Shown here: positions 51,793-60,158 of the stretch, piece by piece
Position numbering within the stretch: position 1 is the first letter of the stretch
How the letters are laid out: each line of letters starts with the position of its first letter
Source: Peptococcus niger
Lineage (GTDB): Bacteria > Bacillota > Peptococcia > Peptococcales > Peptococcaceae
Direction of reading: 5' to 3'
Assembly: GCF_900101835.1 (NCBI RefSeq)
Contig: NZ_FNAF01000001.1
Location: forward strand, 1 to 64,000
DNA: 64,000 bases
The notes under the pieces: model-generated
The model's database searches: none
Told to the model about the DNA's origin: nothing
The model's input: the letters and a program-made list of their open reading frames with translations, nothing else
Translations under genes and position numbers: made by a program

Positions 51793-53856
51793 ATGAGAGA
51801 GTACAACACAGATCTATTAGAAATATTAGGGCACATAAATCCGTCTTTATTAAACTACCAGGAATGGGTTAGCGTGGGCATGGCCCTTAACCATGAAGGC
51901 TACGACGCCCAAGTATGGGAAACCTGGTCCCAAAGAGATGTTGCCCGTTATCATACTGGAGAATGCCAAAGAAAGTGGAAAACATTTCACGGCGGGGGAA
52001 GTGATCCGGTAACGGCAGCAACCATTGTCCAATTGGCCAAAGACCAAGGTTGGCATCCTGCACCTATAGATGATGGGCCGATTTTAGCCCTGGATTGGGA
52101 TGCCTATGTAGGGGATAAGGATGATCTAAAAATAGTAGATACGGCCTGGATCGAGGGTGAGGAGCTTCGGGGACCAAACTCCTGGCACCCAGCTCAAGAG
52201 CTTATCCGGTACTTGGAAGCCCTATTCGATTCTACCGAAACAGTGGGCTATGTGACGGACTCTTGGGAAAAAGATGGCCGTTTTATGCCAACCAAGGGGG
52301 TGTGGTCACGGACAGCCGGTGAGCTAATTGAGGCACTTTCCAGGTGTAATGATGATCTTGGCGCTGTTTTAGGAGACTATAAGCCACAAGTAGGGGCTTG
52401 GATTCGGTTTAACCCGTTGGACGGGAAGGGCTGCAAGAATGAAAATGTGACGGATTATCGCTATGCCTTAGTTGAATCAGACACAATGGACCTTGAAACC
52501 CAGAATGCCATTATTAGAAAGCTGGAGCTGCCGGTAGCTTGCCTGGTTTATTCCGGCAAGAAATCTCTACATGCAATCGTCAGGATTGAAGCGGAAAATT
52601 ATACCGAATATCGTAAACGGGTGAACTACCTATATGAGGTGTGCGAGAAAAACGGTCTAAAGATAGATACACAAAACAGGAACCCTAGCCGGCTGAGCCG
52701 GATGCCAGGCGTTATTCGGGGGGAACGAAAGCAATACCTAGTTGATACCAACATCGGGCAAAAATCCTGGAAAGACTGGTATGAATGGATTGAAAGTATT
52801 AACGACAATCTACCTGAGCCGGAAAGCTTGGCAGATTTTTATCACAACTTGCCTGAATTGGCTCCACCGCTTATTTCAGGTGTCCTTCGACAAGGCCATA
52901 AAATGCTTTTAGCCGGTCCTTCAAAGGCGGGAAAGTCTTTTGCTTTAATCGAACTATGTGTTGCCATTGCTGAAGGCAAAAAATGGCTGGAATGGCAGTG
53001 TGCCAGGGGCCGGGTGATGTATGTCAACTTGGAGCTTGACCGAGCTTCTTGTTTGCACCGGTTTCGAGATGTATATGAGGCGATGGGGATTATTCCTAGC
53101 CACTTAGAGGCCATAGATATCTGGAACTTGCGGGGGAAATCTGTCCCCATGGACCAGCTGGCGCCAAAGCTTATTAGAAGGGCAAAGAAGAAGGATTATG
53201 CAGCCATCATCATTGACCCAATCTATAAGATCATCACCGGAGATGAAAACTCTGCCGATCAAATGGCCCATTTCTGCAATCAGTTTGACAAGGTCTGCAC
53301 GGAGTTGGGAAGCGCCGTAATTTACTGTCACCATCACAGCAAGGGTTACCAGGGTGGCAAACGGTCTATGGACCGCGCCAGCGGGTCCGGGGTATTTGCC
53401 CGGGACCCTGACGCTCTTTTGGACTTAACAGAACTGGACGTTCCGGAGGCAACCATTAAGGCGGTATTTGGTGACCAGGTTCATGCGACGGCTTGGCGGA
53501 TAGAAGGTACCCTTAGAGAGTTTGAACGTTTCGCTCCGGTGGATTTTTGGTTTACTTACCCAGTCCACCAGATGGACATAACGGGGGTCTTGAAAGAACT
53601 TTCGCCGGAAGTGAATGGCGGAAGATCTTCTCACGCCGGCAGGCCCGGGAAGAGTAAAGAGGACAGAAAAAGAGAACGAATGGAAGCACTGGATACGGCT
53701 TATGAAGCGCTAAAATTACAAGAAATTATCACGATAAAGGACCTGTCAGGCTACATGGGCGTGTCAGAATCTACGGTAAAACGTCGATTGAAAGAAAGTA
53801 GAAAATATTCAATTGAATACAGAAATGGTCATGAGGGACGTATTACAAAGTTGTAG
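51793..53856 (+). CDS. Phage primase-helicase (PriCT_2 / AAA_25)
   Basis: A 687-residue replication protein. Residues 1-85 match a PriCT_2 domain (LNYQEWVSVGMALNHEGYD). A primase-like middle has VDTNIGQKSW and FNPLDGKGCKNENVTDYRYA. A RepA-type helicase has Walker A LLAGPSKAGKSFALIE and Walker B AAIIIDPIYKI, and a C-terminal HTH (SGYMGVSESTVKRRLKES). It begins the replication block before the AT-rich origin candidate. Confidence 0.88.
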   Translation: MREYNTDLLEILGHINPSLLNYQEWVSVGMALNHEGYDAQVWETWSQRDVARYHTGECQRKWKTFHGGGSDPVTAATIVQLAKDQGWHPAPIDDGPILALDWDAYVGDKDDLKIVDTAWIEGEELRGPNSWHPAQELIRYLEALFDSTETVGYVTDSWEKDGRFMPTKGVWSRTAGELIEALSRCNDDLGAVLGDYKPQVGAWIRFNPLDGKGCKNENVTDYRYALVESDTMDLETQNAIIRKLELPVACLVYSGKKSLHAIVRIEAENYTEYRKRVNYLYEVCEKNGLKIDTQNRNPSRLSRMPGVIRGERKQYLVDTNIGQKSWKDWYEWIESINDNLPEPESLADFYHNLPELAPPLISGVLRQGHKMLLAGPSKAGKSFALIELCVAIAEGKKWLEWQCARGRVMYVNLELDRASCLHRFRDVYEAMGIIPSHLEAIDIWNLRGKSVPMDQLAPKLIRRAKKKDYAAIIIDPIYKIITGDENSADQMAHFCNQFDKVCTELGSAVIYCHHHSKGYQGGKRSMDRASGSGVFARDPDALLDLTELDVPEATIKAVFGDQVHATAWRIEGTLREFERFAPVDFWFTYPVHQMDITGVLKELSPEVNGGRSSHAGRPGKSKEDRKRERMEALDTAYEALKLQEIITIKDLSGYMGVSESTVKRRLKESRKYSIEYRNGHEGRITKL

Positions 53857-53869
53857 AACAGAACGTATG

Positions 53870-54040
53870 GACCCAGGTCAATCAGAGCAAAACATGTTTT
53901 GACTTTTGACAGTCACATTGAAAATAACTTTGTCTAATATTTAATGAATTCATTTGAATAAAAAATAACTGTTTTTTATGAATTTAAACACGCATTTGAA
54001 TAGTTTAAGTATACTTTTTTCCGTGTTTGACCTGGGTCAA
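53870..54040. other. Candidate phage replication origin, AT-rich with repeats
   Basis: The 12-base GACCCAGGTCAA (53870-53881) recurs inverted as TTGACCTGGGTC at 54027-54038. Between them lie an AT-rich stretch, the palindrome AAAACATGTTTT (53888-53899) and two direct copies of CATTTGAATA (53951-53960 and 53993-54002). Position right after the primase-helicase gene fits an origin. Function inferred. Confidence 0.45.
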
Positions 54041-54046
54041 CAAAAC

Positions 54047-54158
54047 GCTACTCTTACCAGAGTAGCCTTGACGGCTCTGTCTCGCGGCCACCGGGGAAAA
54101 GAGTCGTGCGTTAGCTTTCGCACGACGACTTTTTCCATCCGGGTGGCAGAGATTTTTT
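54047..54158 (+). ncRNA. Candidate structured phage RNA
   Basis: GCTACTCT-TACC-AGAGTAGC (54047-54066) is a perfect 8-bp hairpin. Next, CTCTG pairs with CAGAG (54075-54079 / 54147-54151) and CCACC with GGTGG, enclosing GTCGTGCG / CGCACGAC (54103-54126). A T-run (54153-54158) closes it. No coding frame explains the stems. It may be a small RNA, a leader of the rusA operon, or a structured terminator. The rest of the 53857-54214 gap is the repeat region and a short leader. Confidence 0.45.
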
Positions 54159-54214
54159 CTGAACAGATAAAAAGTTGATTTTAGCAGTTTAATAAATGAA
54201 AGTGGTGAGGGAAG

Positions 54215-54643
54215 ATGTGTGAAGCATGTTTACAGTTTTTTCTGCCGATGCATCCGCCGAGAACGACGCATCAGCAGAAGGAAATTCGCTGCTTAAAAAA
54301 TAAGCCAATCGTCTATGAGCCAGCAGCACTTAAGAGTGCCAGGTCTAAATTGATGGCGCATCTTGCTGGGCATGTGCCGGCAGAGAAATGGACGGGTCCA
54401 ATTCGATTACAAGTGAAGTGGTTATTCTCGGGTAATGGACATTATGATGGGGAATGGAAAATAACTAGGCCTGATACGGATAACTTGCAAAAGTTATTAA
54501 AGGATTGTATGACGGATCTTGGTTTTTGGGAAGATGATGCATTGGTTGCATCTGAGATTGTGGAAAAGTTTTGGGCTAGGCAGCCTGGGATTTTTATCCG
54601 GGTGGAACGGCTGGAGTTGGCTGAAAGGGGGCTTGCTTTATGA
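54215..54643 (+). CDS. rusA: RusA-family Holliday junction resolvase
   Basis: A 142-residue phage endonuclease. FFLPMHPPRTTHQQKEI is the typical start and ITRPDTDNLQKLLKDCMTDL with WEDDALV carries the conserved Asps that bind magnesium. ATG 54215 follows GAGGGAAG; a later start is possible. It resolves recombination or replication branches. Overlaps the next gene by 4 bases. Confidence 0.9.
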   Translation: MCEACLQFFLPMHPPRTTHQQKEIRCLKNKPIVYEPAALKSARSKLMAHLAGHVPAEKWTGPIRLQVKWLFSGNGHYDGEWKITRPDTDNLQKLLKDCMTDLGFWEDDALVASEIVEKFWARQPGIFIRVERLELAERGLAL

Positions 54644-54981
54644 GTTGGACTTGTTTTGTGGATGCCAATAGTCCAAAGATGAAAGAGCTTTTTGAGGCGC
54701 TAAAACACGAATATGTAAAATGTAATTTTTGGCCTATGTATGTTGATGAGCAGGAGTTAATGCATGTTTTACTGGAAGAACGCAGAGAACTCCAGGAGGC
54801 TTATGATGAATGGAAGGCTGCAAAATACGCTTATGAAAGCGACGGCACAGGTACTCCGCTAAAGATAGATAAGGCTACCGATAAACGTAGACGTGAAATG
54901 CTTCGTGGCCATACGGTAAAAATTATGCTGGAAGCTATCCAGGTAATTGCTATATTGGACAAGTGGGAGGAACGCATATGA
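54640..54981 (+). CDS. MazG-like phage protein, putative
   Basis: A 113-residue helical protein. LLEERRELQEAYDEW provides the EExxE-like acidic pattern and KIMLEAIQVIAILDKWEER the second helix of MazG-type nucleotide pyrophosphohydrolases often found in phages. The metal set is incomplete to the eye, so catalysis is uncertain. It overlaps its neighbours by 4 bases at both ends. Confidence 0.55.
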   Translation: MSWTCFVDANSPKMKELFEALKHEYVKCNFWPMYVDEQELMHVLLEERRELQEAYDEWKAAKYAYESDGTGTPLKIDKATDKRRREMLRGHTVKIMLEAIQVIAILDKWEERI

Positions 54982-55175
54982 AGCCCAAAGGCACCAGGTG
55001 GACGCAGGAGGAAGATGTATACTTGGTCGGTATGCTGGAGCGTGGGGGGCTATCGGTTGAAGAGGTTGCCAGCGATTTAAGGCGGGAGCCATCTACAGTG
55101 CATTCAAGGGTGGCCACGCTGAAGAAGTTCTGGCGGTATGGTCACTTGCTGGACCAGTGGGATGCCGAAAGCTGA
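54978..55175 (+). CDS. SANT/Myb-like DNA-binding protein
   Basis: A 65-residue basic protein: KGTRWTQEEDVYLVGMLERG followed by LSVEEVASDLRREPSTVHSR is a three-helix Myb/SANT pattern. I chose ATG 54978 (ATGA overlap with the previous stop, behind GGGAGGAA). Likely a phage regulator. Confidence 0.72.
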   Translation: MKPKGTRWTQEEDVYLVGMLERGGLSVEEVASDLRREPSTVHSRVATLKKFWRYGHLLDQWDAES

Positions 55176-55182
55176 GGTGACC

Positions 55183-55584
55183 ATGAACGCAAAAGAGTAC
55201 CTAGGCCAGTATCAGCTGGCGGAAGCAGAAATTGAGGCCTGCTATGAGCAGATCGCCGCCCTGCGTGACGAGGCGACACGGATGAGTGCCGAGTTGTCTG
55301 ATATGCCAGGTGGCGGCGAGTGTCGTGATCTGGATGATATTGTGGCGGAGATGGTGGACTTGCGGGCAGAGCTTATCGAGCGGATCCGGCGGGCCAATCA
55401 GTTGCGCAAGGAGATTTGCGATCTGATCTATAGCCTGGAAGACGAGCGACTGATTAGACTCTTGCACCTGCGCTATGTAGATTGCCTCAAGTGGGAGGAT
55501 GTGGCGGATAAGCTGGGCTATGAGCAGCGCTATGTCCACAAACTCCACGGCAAAGCTTTGCGGGCGTTGGAAAGAGGACACTAA
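55183..55584 (+). CDS. DUF1492/ArpU-like late-gene regulator
   Basis: A 133-residue protein with an N-terminal coiled coil and a sigma-region-4-like HTH at the end (LRYVDCLKWEDVADKLGYEQ, then RYVHKLHGKALRAL). Such proteins sit just before terminase genes and activate late transcription. I chose ATG 55183 behind GAGGTG; an earlier frame opening lies inside the SANT gene. Confidence 0.82.
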   Translation: MNAKEYLGQYQLAEAEIEACYEQIAALRDEATRMSAELSDMPGGGECRDLDDIVAEMVDLRAELIERIRRANQLRKEICDLIYSLEDERLIRLLHLRYVDCLKWEDVADKLGYEQRYVHKLHGKALRALERGH

Positions 55585-55657
55585 AAGACACTATGGACCT
55601 GTGCTATACTGTATGTGGGTTGAAATGGCAAGACACCTCCTTTCCTCCTTTTTGATA

Positions 55658-55681
55658 GCGCCCTAATCGGGCGCATTTTTA
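55658..55681 (+). terminator. Terminator of the early operon
   Basis: GCGCCC and GGGCGC pair around TAATC and are followed by ATTTTTATT. It separates the early region from the Fic gene. Confidence 0.75.
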
Positions 55682-55730
55682 TTGCAGAAATCTATAAAAA
55701 TTAAATAAATACCTCCAGGAACTGTTTAAT

Positions 55731-55759
55731 AAATCAAATTTAATGATATAATTTGATTT
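55731..55759 (+). promoter_or_regulatory. Palindromic operator over the fic promoter
   Basis: AAATCAAATT (55731-55740) and AATTTGATTT (55750-55759) form a perfect 10-bp inverted repeat with a 9-base spacer. TATAAT at 55747-55752 lies inside it, so binding would block polymerase. The -35 region (around 55724) is weak, suggesting activation or low basal use. Confidence 0.7.
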
Positions 55760-55771
55760 AAGGTGATGAAA

Positions 55772-57001
55772 ATGGAATATTTATTTAAAAAATGGTACAA
55801 AACAGAAGAAAAGAGCGGAGTAGAGGATTTATATTTAGAGCGTTTCAATAGTCCAGTGTCAGTTAAAACAGGGCTTACAATTCTCCCGATGAATTCTTCT
55901 GAGACTTTCGAACTTTTTTATACGCCAACAAATGACATGATGTTAAAGATTGACGAGATTTTTCAAAATGATACGCTAATGAAGTTTTACGATGAACGGC
56001 TACCCGAAGTTGCTAAAAAGAACTTTCTTTTAAGCCTTATTGTTGAGGAGCTGCAAAGCACCAATCAAATTGAAGGGGTTAAAAGCAGCAGGCAAGAAAT
56101 CGCTAGCAGTGCCAGGCGTGTTATGGAAGGCGTGGCGCCTTCTAAAACAAGGATGGGTAGTATGATCCATTCATACTTAGAACTGTGGTATGGGGAGCTG
56201 TCTTTGCCGGATTCAGCGAAGGATGTACGCAAAATATATGACTTTATAACTGACGGAGAAATTTCTGCGTCAAACCTACCTGACGGACAGGTTTTCATCA
56301 AAGATGGGTCAGAAATAAGGAACTCGGTTGGTCGGGTTATCCATAAGGGCGTTGGCAGTGAAAAAAGAATCATTGATCATGTCTCGCAACTGCTGAATTT
56401 TCTCAATCATGCAGATTTACCTTATTTGGTAAGGCTGGCCATAGGGCATTATTATTTCGGCTACATTCACCCCTTCTATGATGGCAACGGGAGGACCAGC
56501 CGGTTTATAACGAGCCTGTACCTTTCCAAAGCTTTTTCGGTTTATACGGCTTACGCATTTTCAAATGGATGTCGGATTATGGAGAAAAGGTATCTAGACC
56601 TATTTGCTAATACAAACCGGTTTAACTCCTACGGGGAAATGAATTTTGCAATAGATTCTTTTTTGGACATTTTGCTTGAAGGTCAGGCGTTTGTTAACGA
56701 GAATTTGCAGGACAAGGAACGGCTGTTAAACCAAGCTGATGCATGCATTAAAATGGACGAGCGCCTCATGAACAATGAATTGGCGCAAAATATTGTGTTT
56801 GTTCTCTGCCAGGCCCTGTTATTTAATGACTCCGGCTTGGAAAGACGAGAACTGGAAGACATTATTAAAGCACCGAAGCAAAAACTACACGAAACTTTAA
56901 GCTGGTTAGAGAAAGATGGATATATCTATCGGGTTCAGAAGAGGCCTATCGTATATGTTTTAAACGAAAAATTTTTAGAGAAAGATTGTCAAATGCTCTA
57001 A
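55772..57001 (+). CDS. Fic-family AMP/nucleotide transferase, class II type
   Basis: A 409-residue protein. The Fic core HPFYDGNGRTSR is at 233-244 with the catalytic His, and a TNQIEG motif at 97-102 matches the [ST]xxxE[GN] inhibitory helix of class II (N-terminal inhibitory) Fic proteins. A C-terminal winged helix (about 340-409; LERRELEDIIKAPKQKLHET) may bind the upstream palindrome. Fic enzymes usually AMPylate proteins. I chose ATG 55772 behind AAGGTG. Isolated between two operons, it behaves as a lysogenic-conversion or defense gene. Confidence 0.9.
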   Translation: MEYLFKKWYKTEEKSGVEDLYLERFNSPVSVKTGLTILPMNSSETFELFYTPTNDMMLKIDEIFQNDTLMKFYDERLPEVAKKNFLLSLIVEELQSTNQIEGVKSSRQEIASSARRVMEGVAPSKTRMGSMIHSYLELWYGELSLPDSAKDVRKIYDFITDGEISASNLPDGQVFIKDGSEIRNSVGRVIHKGVGSEKRIIDHVSQLLNFLNHADLPYLVRLAIGHYYFGYIHPFYDGNGRTSRFITSLYLSKAFSVYTAYAFSNGCRIMEKRYLDLFANTNRFNSYGEMNFAIDSFLDILLEGQAFVNENLQDKERLLNQADACIKMDERLMNNELAQNIVFVLCQALLFNDSGLERRELEDIIKAPKQKLHETLSWLEKDGYIYRVQKRPIVYVLNEKFLEKDCQML

Positions 57002-57055
57002 AGACACCCACCCGGGTGTCTTTTTTGATGCGTAAAACTAACAGGCGGTGAGGTG

Positions 57056-57493
57056 ATGACATCTAAATTTAGTCCTAAGCAGAAGCGATTTATCACAGAG
57101 TATCCGAAGGATATGAATGCCACGCAGGCGGCGATTAGGGCAGGGTACAGCCCTAAAACGGCCTATTCTCAAGGTCAACGACTGTTGAAGAAAGCTGAAA
57201 TTAAAAAAGCTATTGAGGATTTGATCCGCAGCATCCGTCGGGACAACATTGCCGATATTGAAGAGGTGCTGGAGTTTTATTCCCTGGCCGTCAGGGGGCA
57301 GGTGGATGAAGAAGTAGTGGTTGTGGAAGGTAGGGGAGATGGATTTTCCAAGGCTCGAGTGATACGCAAGCAGATCTCAGCGAAAGACCGGATCAAGGCG
57401 GCAGAACAGCTGCAAAAACGGTATGAAGCCGCTGGCATCGACATTGAGGTTGAAGACCTTTCTGACATTGAGGGGGATATCTATAGTGGTTAA
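57056..57493 (+). CDS. terS: Terminase small subunit
   Basis: A 145-residue terminase_2-family DNA-recognition subunit. KFSPKQKRFITEYPKDMNAT and AAIRAGYSPKTAYSQGQRLL form the HTH. A central helix region and an acidic tail follow. ATG 57056 sits close to GAGGTG; GTG 57053 is the alternative. Overlaps terL. Confidence 0.92.
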   Translation: MTSKFSPKQKRFITEYPKDMNATQAAIRAGYSPKTAYSQGQRLLKKAEIKKAIEDLIRSIRRDNIADIEEVLEFYSLAVRGQVDEEVVVVEGRGDGFSKARVIRKQISAKDRIKAAEQLQKRYEAAGIDIEVEDLSDIEGDIYSG

Positions 57494-58829
57494 GCGGCGC
57501 AAGACCATTCCCTTTCAATTTGGCGATAAGCACAAGGCTTATATCCGGGCTTGTAAGGGCAGCACTTATAACATCGCTGAAGGGGCGGTCCGGGCGGGCA
57601 AGACAGTGGACAATGTCTTTGCTTTTGCTCATGCCCTTAAGCGGTCAGAAGACAAGCTCCACCTGGCATCCGGATCTACCATGGCTAACGCCAAGCTCAA
57701 CATAGGGGACGCCAACGGTTTTGGCCTGGAGTACATCTTCCGTGGCCAGTGTCGCTGGGGCAAGTACAAAGACAATGAGGCCCTGCTGATCAAGGGGCCG
57801 GATACCCGAGGACAGTTGCGGATTGTGGTCTTTGCCGGAGCCGCCAAGGCAGACAGCTATAAAAAGATTCGGGGTAACTCTTACGGCATGTGGATAGCGA
57901 CAGAGGTCAACTTGCACCATGAAAGCTTTATCCATGAGGCCTTTAACCGGACGGCTGCTGCAAGTAGGCGGCAGTTTTACTGGGATTTAAACCCGGACCA
58001 TCCGAAAGCGCCGATTTATACCGATTACATAGACAAGTACCGGGACAAGGCCCTGGCCGGAGAGCTTACCGGCTATAATTACGAGCACTTTACCATTGAT
58101 GACAACGTGACCATATCAGCGGGGCGCATTGCCGAGATTAAGGCCCAGTATGACCCGGATAGTGTTTGGTACCAGCGGGACATTCTGGGCCGCAGGATGA
58201 TTGCTGAGGGCCTTATTTATCGGTCCTTTGCAGATAAGCCTGAGCGGTGGCGATTGGCAGCAGAGGAAATGCCTGAATACTTGGAGCGAATTACCATCGG
58301 TGTGGACGTTGGCGGCAATAAGTCTAAGCACGCCTTTGTGGCCACCGGCATCGGCATCGGCTTTAAACGCTTGTATGCTCTGGCATCTAGGCAGGTAAGC
58401 CCGGATGGGACGCCGGAGGACTTTACGGCGGCCCTAGTAGACTTTTGCCGCTTCGTACAGATCCATTATGGACTGCCGCAGGAAATTCGCTTTGAGTCGG
58501 CTGAGCAGGTGCTGAAGCGCGGGGCGGAAAAGGCTATCCTGGATGACAAGACGCTACATACCATCGCTGTTAAAAATAGCGTCAAGCTGCCCATTAACGA
58601 TCGGATTAAGCTGACAGCAGGGCTTATGGCTCAGGGGCGATTTTACTATACCGATAATTGCCGGTCCCTGGTTGAGGCCTTAACCACCTGTGTGTGGGAT
58701 AGCAAGTACTTAACGCAAAACGTAAGGTTGGATGACGGCACCAGCGATATTGATACCCTAGACGCTTTTGAATACAGCTTTGAGCGTTATGCCAAGGCTT
58801 TACAGATGGCCGGCGAGAGGAGTGATTAA
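57486..58829 (+). CDS. terL: Terminase large subunit
   Basis: A 447-residue packaging ATPase/nuclease. The Walker A-like GAVRAGKTVDN (about 32-42), the segment MWIATEVNLHHESF and the nuclease start ITIGVDVGGNKSKHAFVATG are seen. I chose GTG 57486 behind GAGGGGG, overlapping the terS stop; ATG 57423 is far upstream in terS. Terminase_6/SPP1-like. Confidence 0.93.
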   Translation: MVKRRKTIPFQFGDKHKAYIRACKGSTYNIAEGAVRAGKTVDNVFAFAHALKRSEDKLHLASGSTMANAKLNIGDANGFGLEYIFRGQCRWGKYKDNEALLIKGPDTRGQLRIVVFAGAAKADSYKKIRGNSYGMWIATEVNLHHESFIHEAFNRTAAASRRQFYWDLNPDHPKAPIYTDYIDKYRDKALAGELTGYNYEHFTIDDNVTISAGRIAEIKAQYDPDSVWYQRDILGRRMIAEGLIYRSFADKPERWRLAAEEMPEYLERITIGVDVGGNKSKHAFVATGIGIGFKRLYALASRQVSPDGTPEDFTAALVDFCRFVQIHYGLPQEIRFESAEQVLKRGAEKAILDDKTLHTIAVKNSVKLPINDRIKLTAGLMAQGRFYYTDNCRSLVEALTTCVWDSKYLTQNVRLDDGTSDIDTLDAFEYSFERYAKALQMAGERSD

Positions 58830-60158
58830 ATGCTTTATGACGAGGTAGCCAAGCGCTACCATGCGCCTGCCTTAGAGGATATGGGCGATAACAGCAGCAG
58901 GCTGTGGCAGGCCATGTACCGCGACGAATATATCTATTCATCGCCTGAAATCCATCACTTAAGCCTACCGGCTGCTATTGCGACAGAGATTGCCCGTGCG
59001 GCGGTCATTGAGTTTAAAAGTGAAATGGCGGATGCCAGCGCAGACCTGGCGAGAGACTACGCTGGTCTGCTGGATGACTTACCCGGGATTACCGAGCAGG
59101 CTTGTGCCTTTGGTGGGGTTATGCTTAAACCCTATGCTCTTAGCAATAAGGTGGTCGTTGACTGTGTCGCCCCGGACCTTTTTGTGCCGCTTGGCGTCAC
59201 CAGTGATGGCAAGATTAACCATGTTATTTTTATAGATCGCGCTGATGCCTTGGATGATAAGGGCCGGCGCGTTTTTTATACCCGGCTTGAAGAGCACGAT
59301 TACAGCAGTCCGGAGCGGTATGTCATCCGCAATGAAGCCTACCGGTCTGATACCCGCAATAGCCTAGGCGACCCATGTGCGCTTGATTTAGTAGCGGCCT
59401 GGTCCGGCATGGCAGAGGAAATAACCCTAACGGGCTTAGACCAGCCGCTGTACGCTTATCTAAAATATCCCCAAGCCAACAACCTGGACCCGACAAGCCC
59501 CTTGGGTATGTCCTGCTTCTGTCGGGCTATTGCCCTTATTCAGGATGCCGATGAACAATACAGCCGCATTCTCTGGGAGTATACCGGGTCTGAGTTGGCC
59601 ATTGATGCAGACATTACCGCCCTTAAGGCGGGCAATAAAATGCCGGTCCATGGAGAGCGGCTTTTTCGGGATCTAGGTCTGGACGCCCAAGATGGCTTTT
59701 ATAAGGTCTTTAGCCCTGCCATCCGGGACGAATCCTTATTCCGGGGGCTAAACCAAATCCTAAGGCGAATTGAATTCAACTGCGGCCTGTCTTACGGGCT
59801 TATCAGTGATGTGACGGATACGGCCAAGACGGCCACCGAGATGAAGATTGCCAAGCAACGCTTTTACACCACGGTGAGCGCCCTGCAGGGGGCCCTCCGA
59901 GAGGCGCTGGAAGCAACCGTCTATGGCATGGCCATTCTGCTTGGAGAAAGGCCGCCGGAAGACATCAGCTTTGACTTTGACGATTCCATCCTAACCGATA
60001 GCTCTGAAGAACAGCGGATCATGATTGCCGAAGTGGCAGCCGGCCTTCTTCGGCCTGAAGAATACCTCATGCGGCGGTATGGGGTTACAGAAGACCAGGC
60101 CAAAGCGATGATGCCCCCGGCCAATCCGGATACCCATATTTGGGATGGGGAAGAATAA
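58830..60158 (+). CDS. Phage portal protein
   Basis: A 442-residue portal of the SPP1 type. It starts at the base after the terL stop. The dodecameric ring subunit shows IEFNCGLSYGLISDVTDTAK with the TATEMKIAKQRFYTTVSALQ helix of this family. The stop overlaps the next ATG (TAATG). Confidence 0.9.
   Translation: MLYDEVAKRYHAPALEDMGDNSSRLWQAMYRDEYIYSSPEIHHLSLPAAIATEIARAAVIEFKSEMADASADLARDYAGLLDDLPGITEQACAFGGVMLKPYALSNKVVVDCVAPDLFVPLGVTSDGKINHVIFIDRADALDDKGRRVFYTRLEEHDYSSPERYVIRNEAYRSDTRNSLGDPCALDLVAAWSGMAEEITLTGLDQPLYAYLKYPQANNLDPTSPLGMSCFCRAIALIQDADEQYSRILWEYTGSELAIDADITALKAGNKMPVHGERLFRDLGLDAQDGFYKVFSPAIRDESLFRGLNQILRRIEFNCGLSYGLISDVTDTAKTATEMKIAKQRFYTTVSALQGALREALEATVYGMAILLGERPPEDISFDFDDSILTDSSEEQRIMIAEVAAGLLRPEEYLMRRYGVTEDQAKAMMPPANPDTHIWDGEE

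Noticed and set aside
53978-54178. A 66-residue open frame after the primase gene
   Set aside because: It runs through the perfect hairpins at 54047-54151 and has no ribosome site; the structure explains the sequence better.
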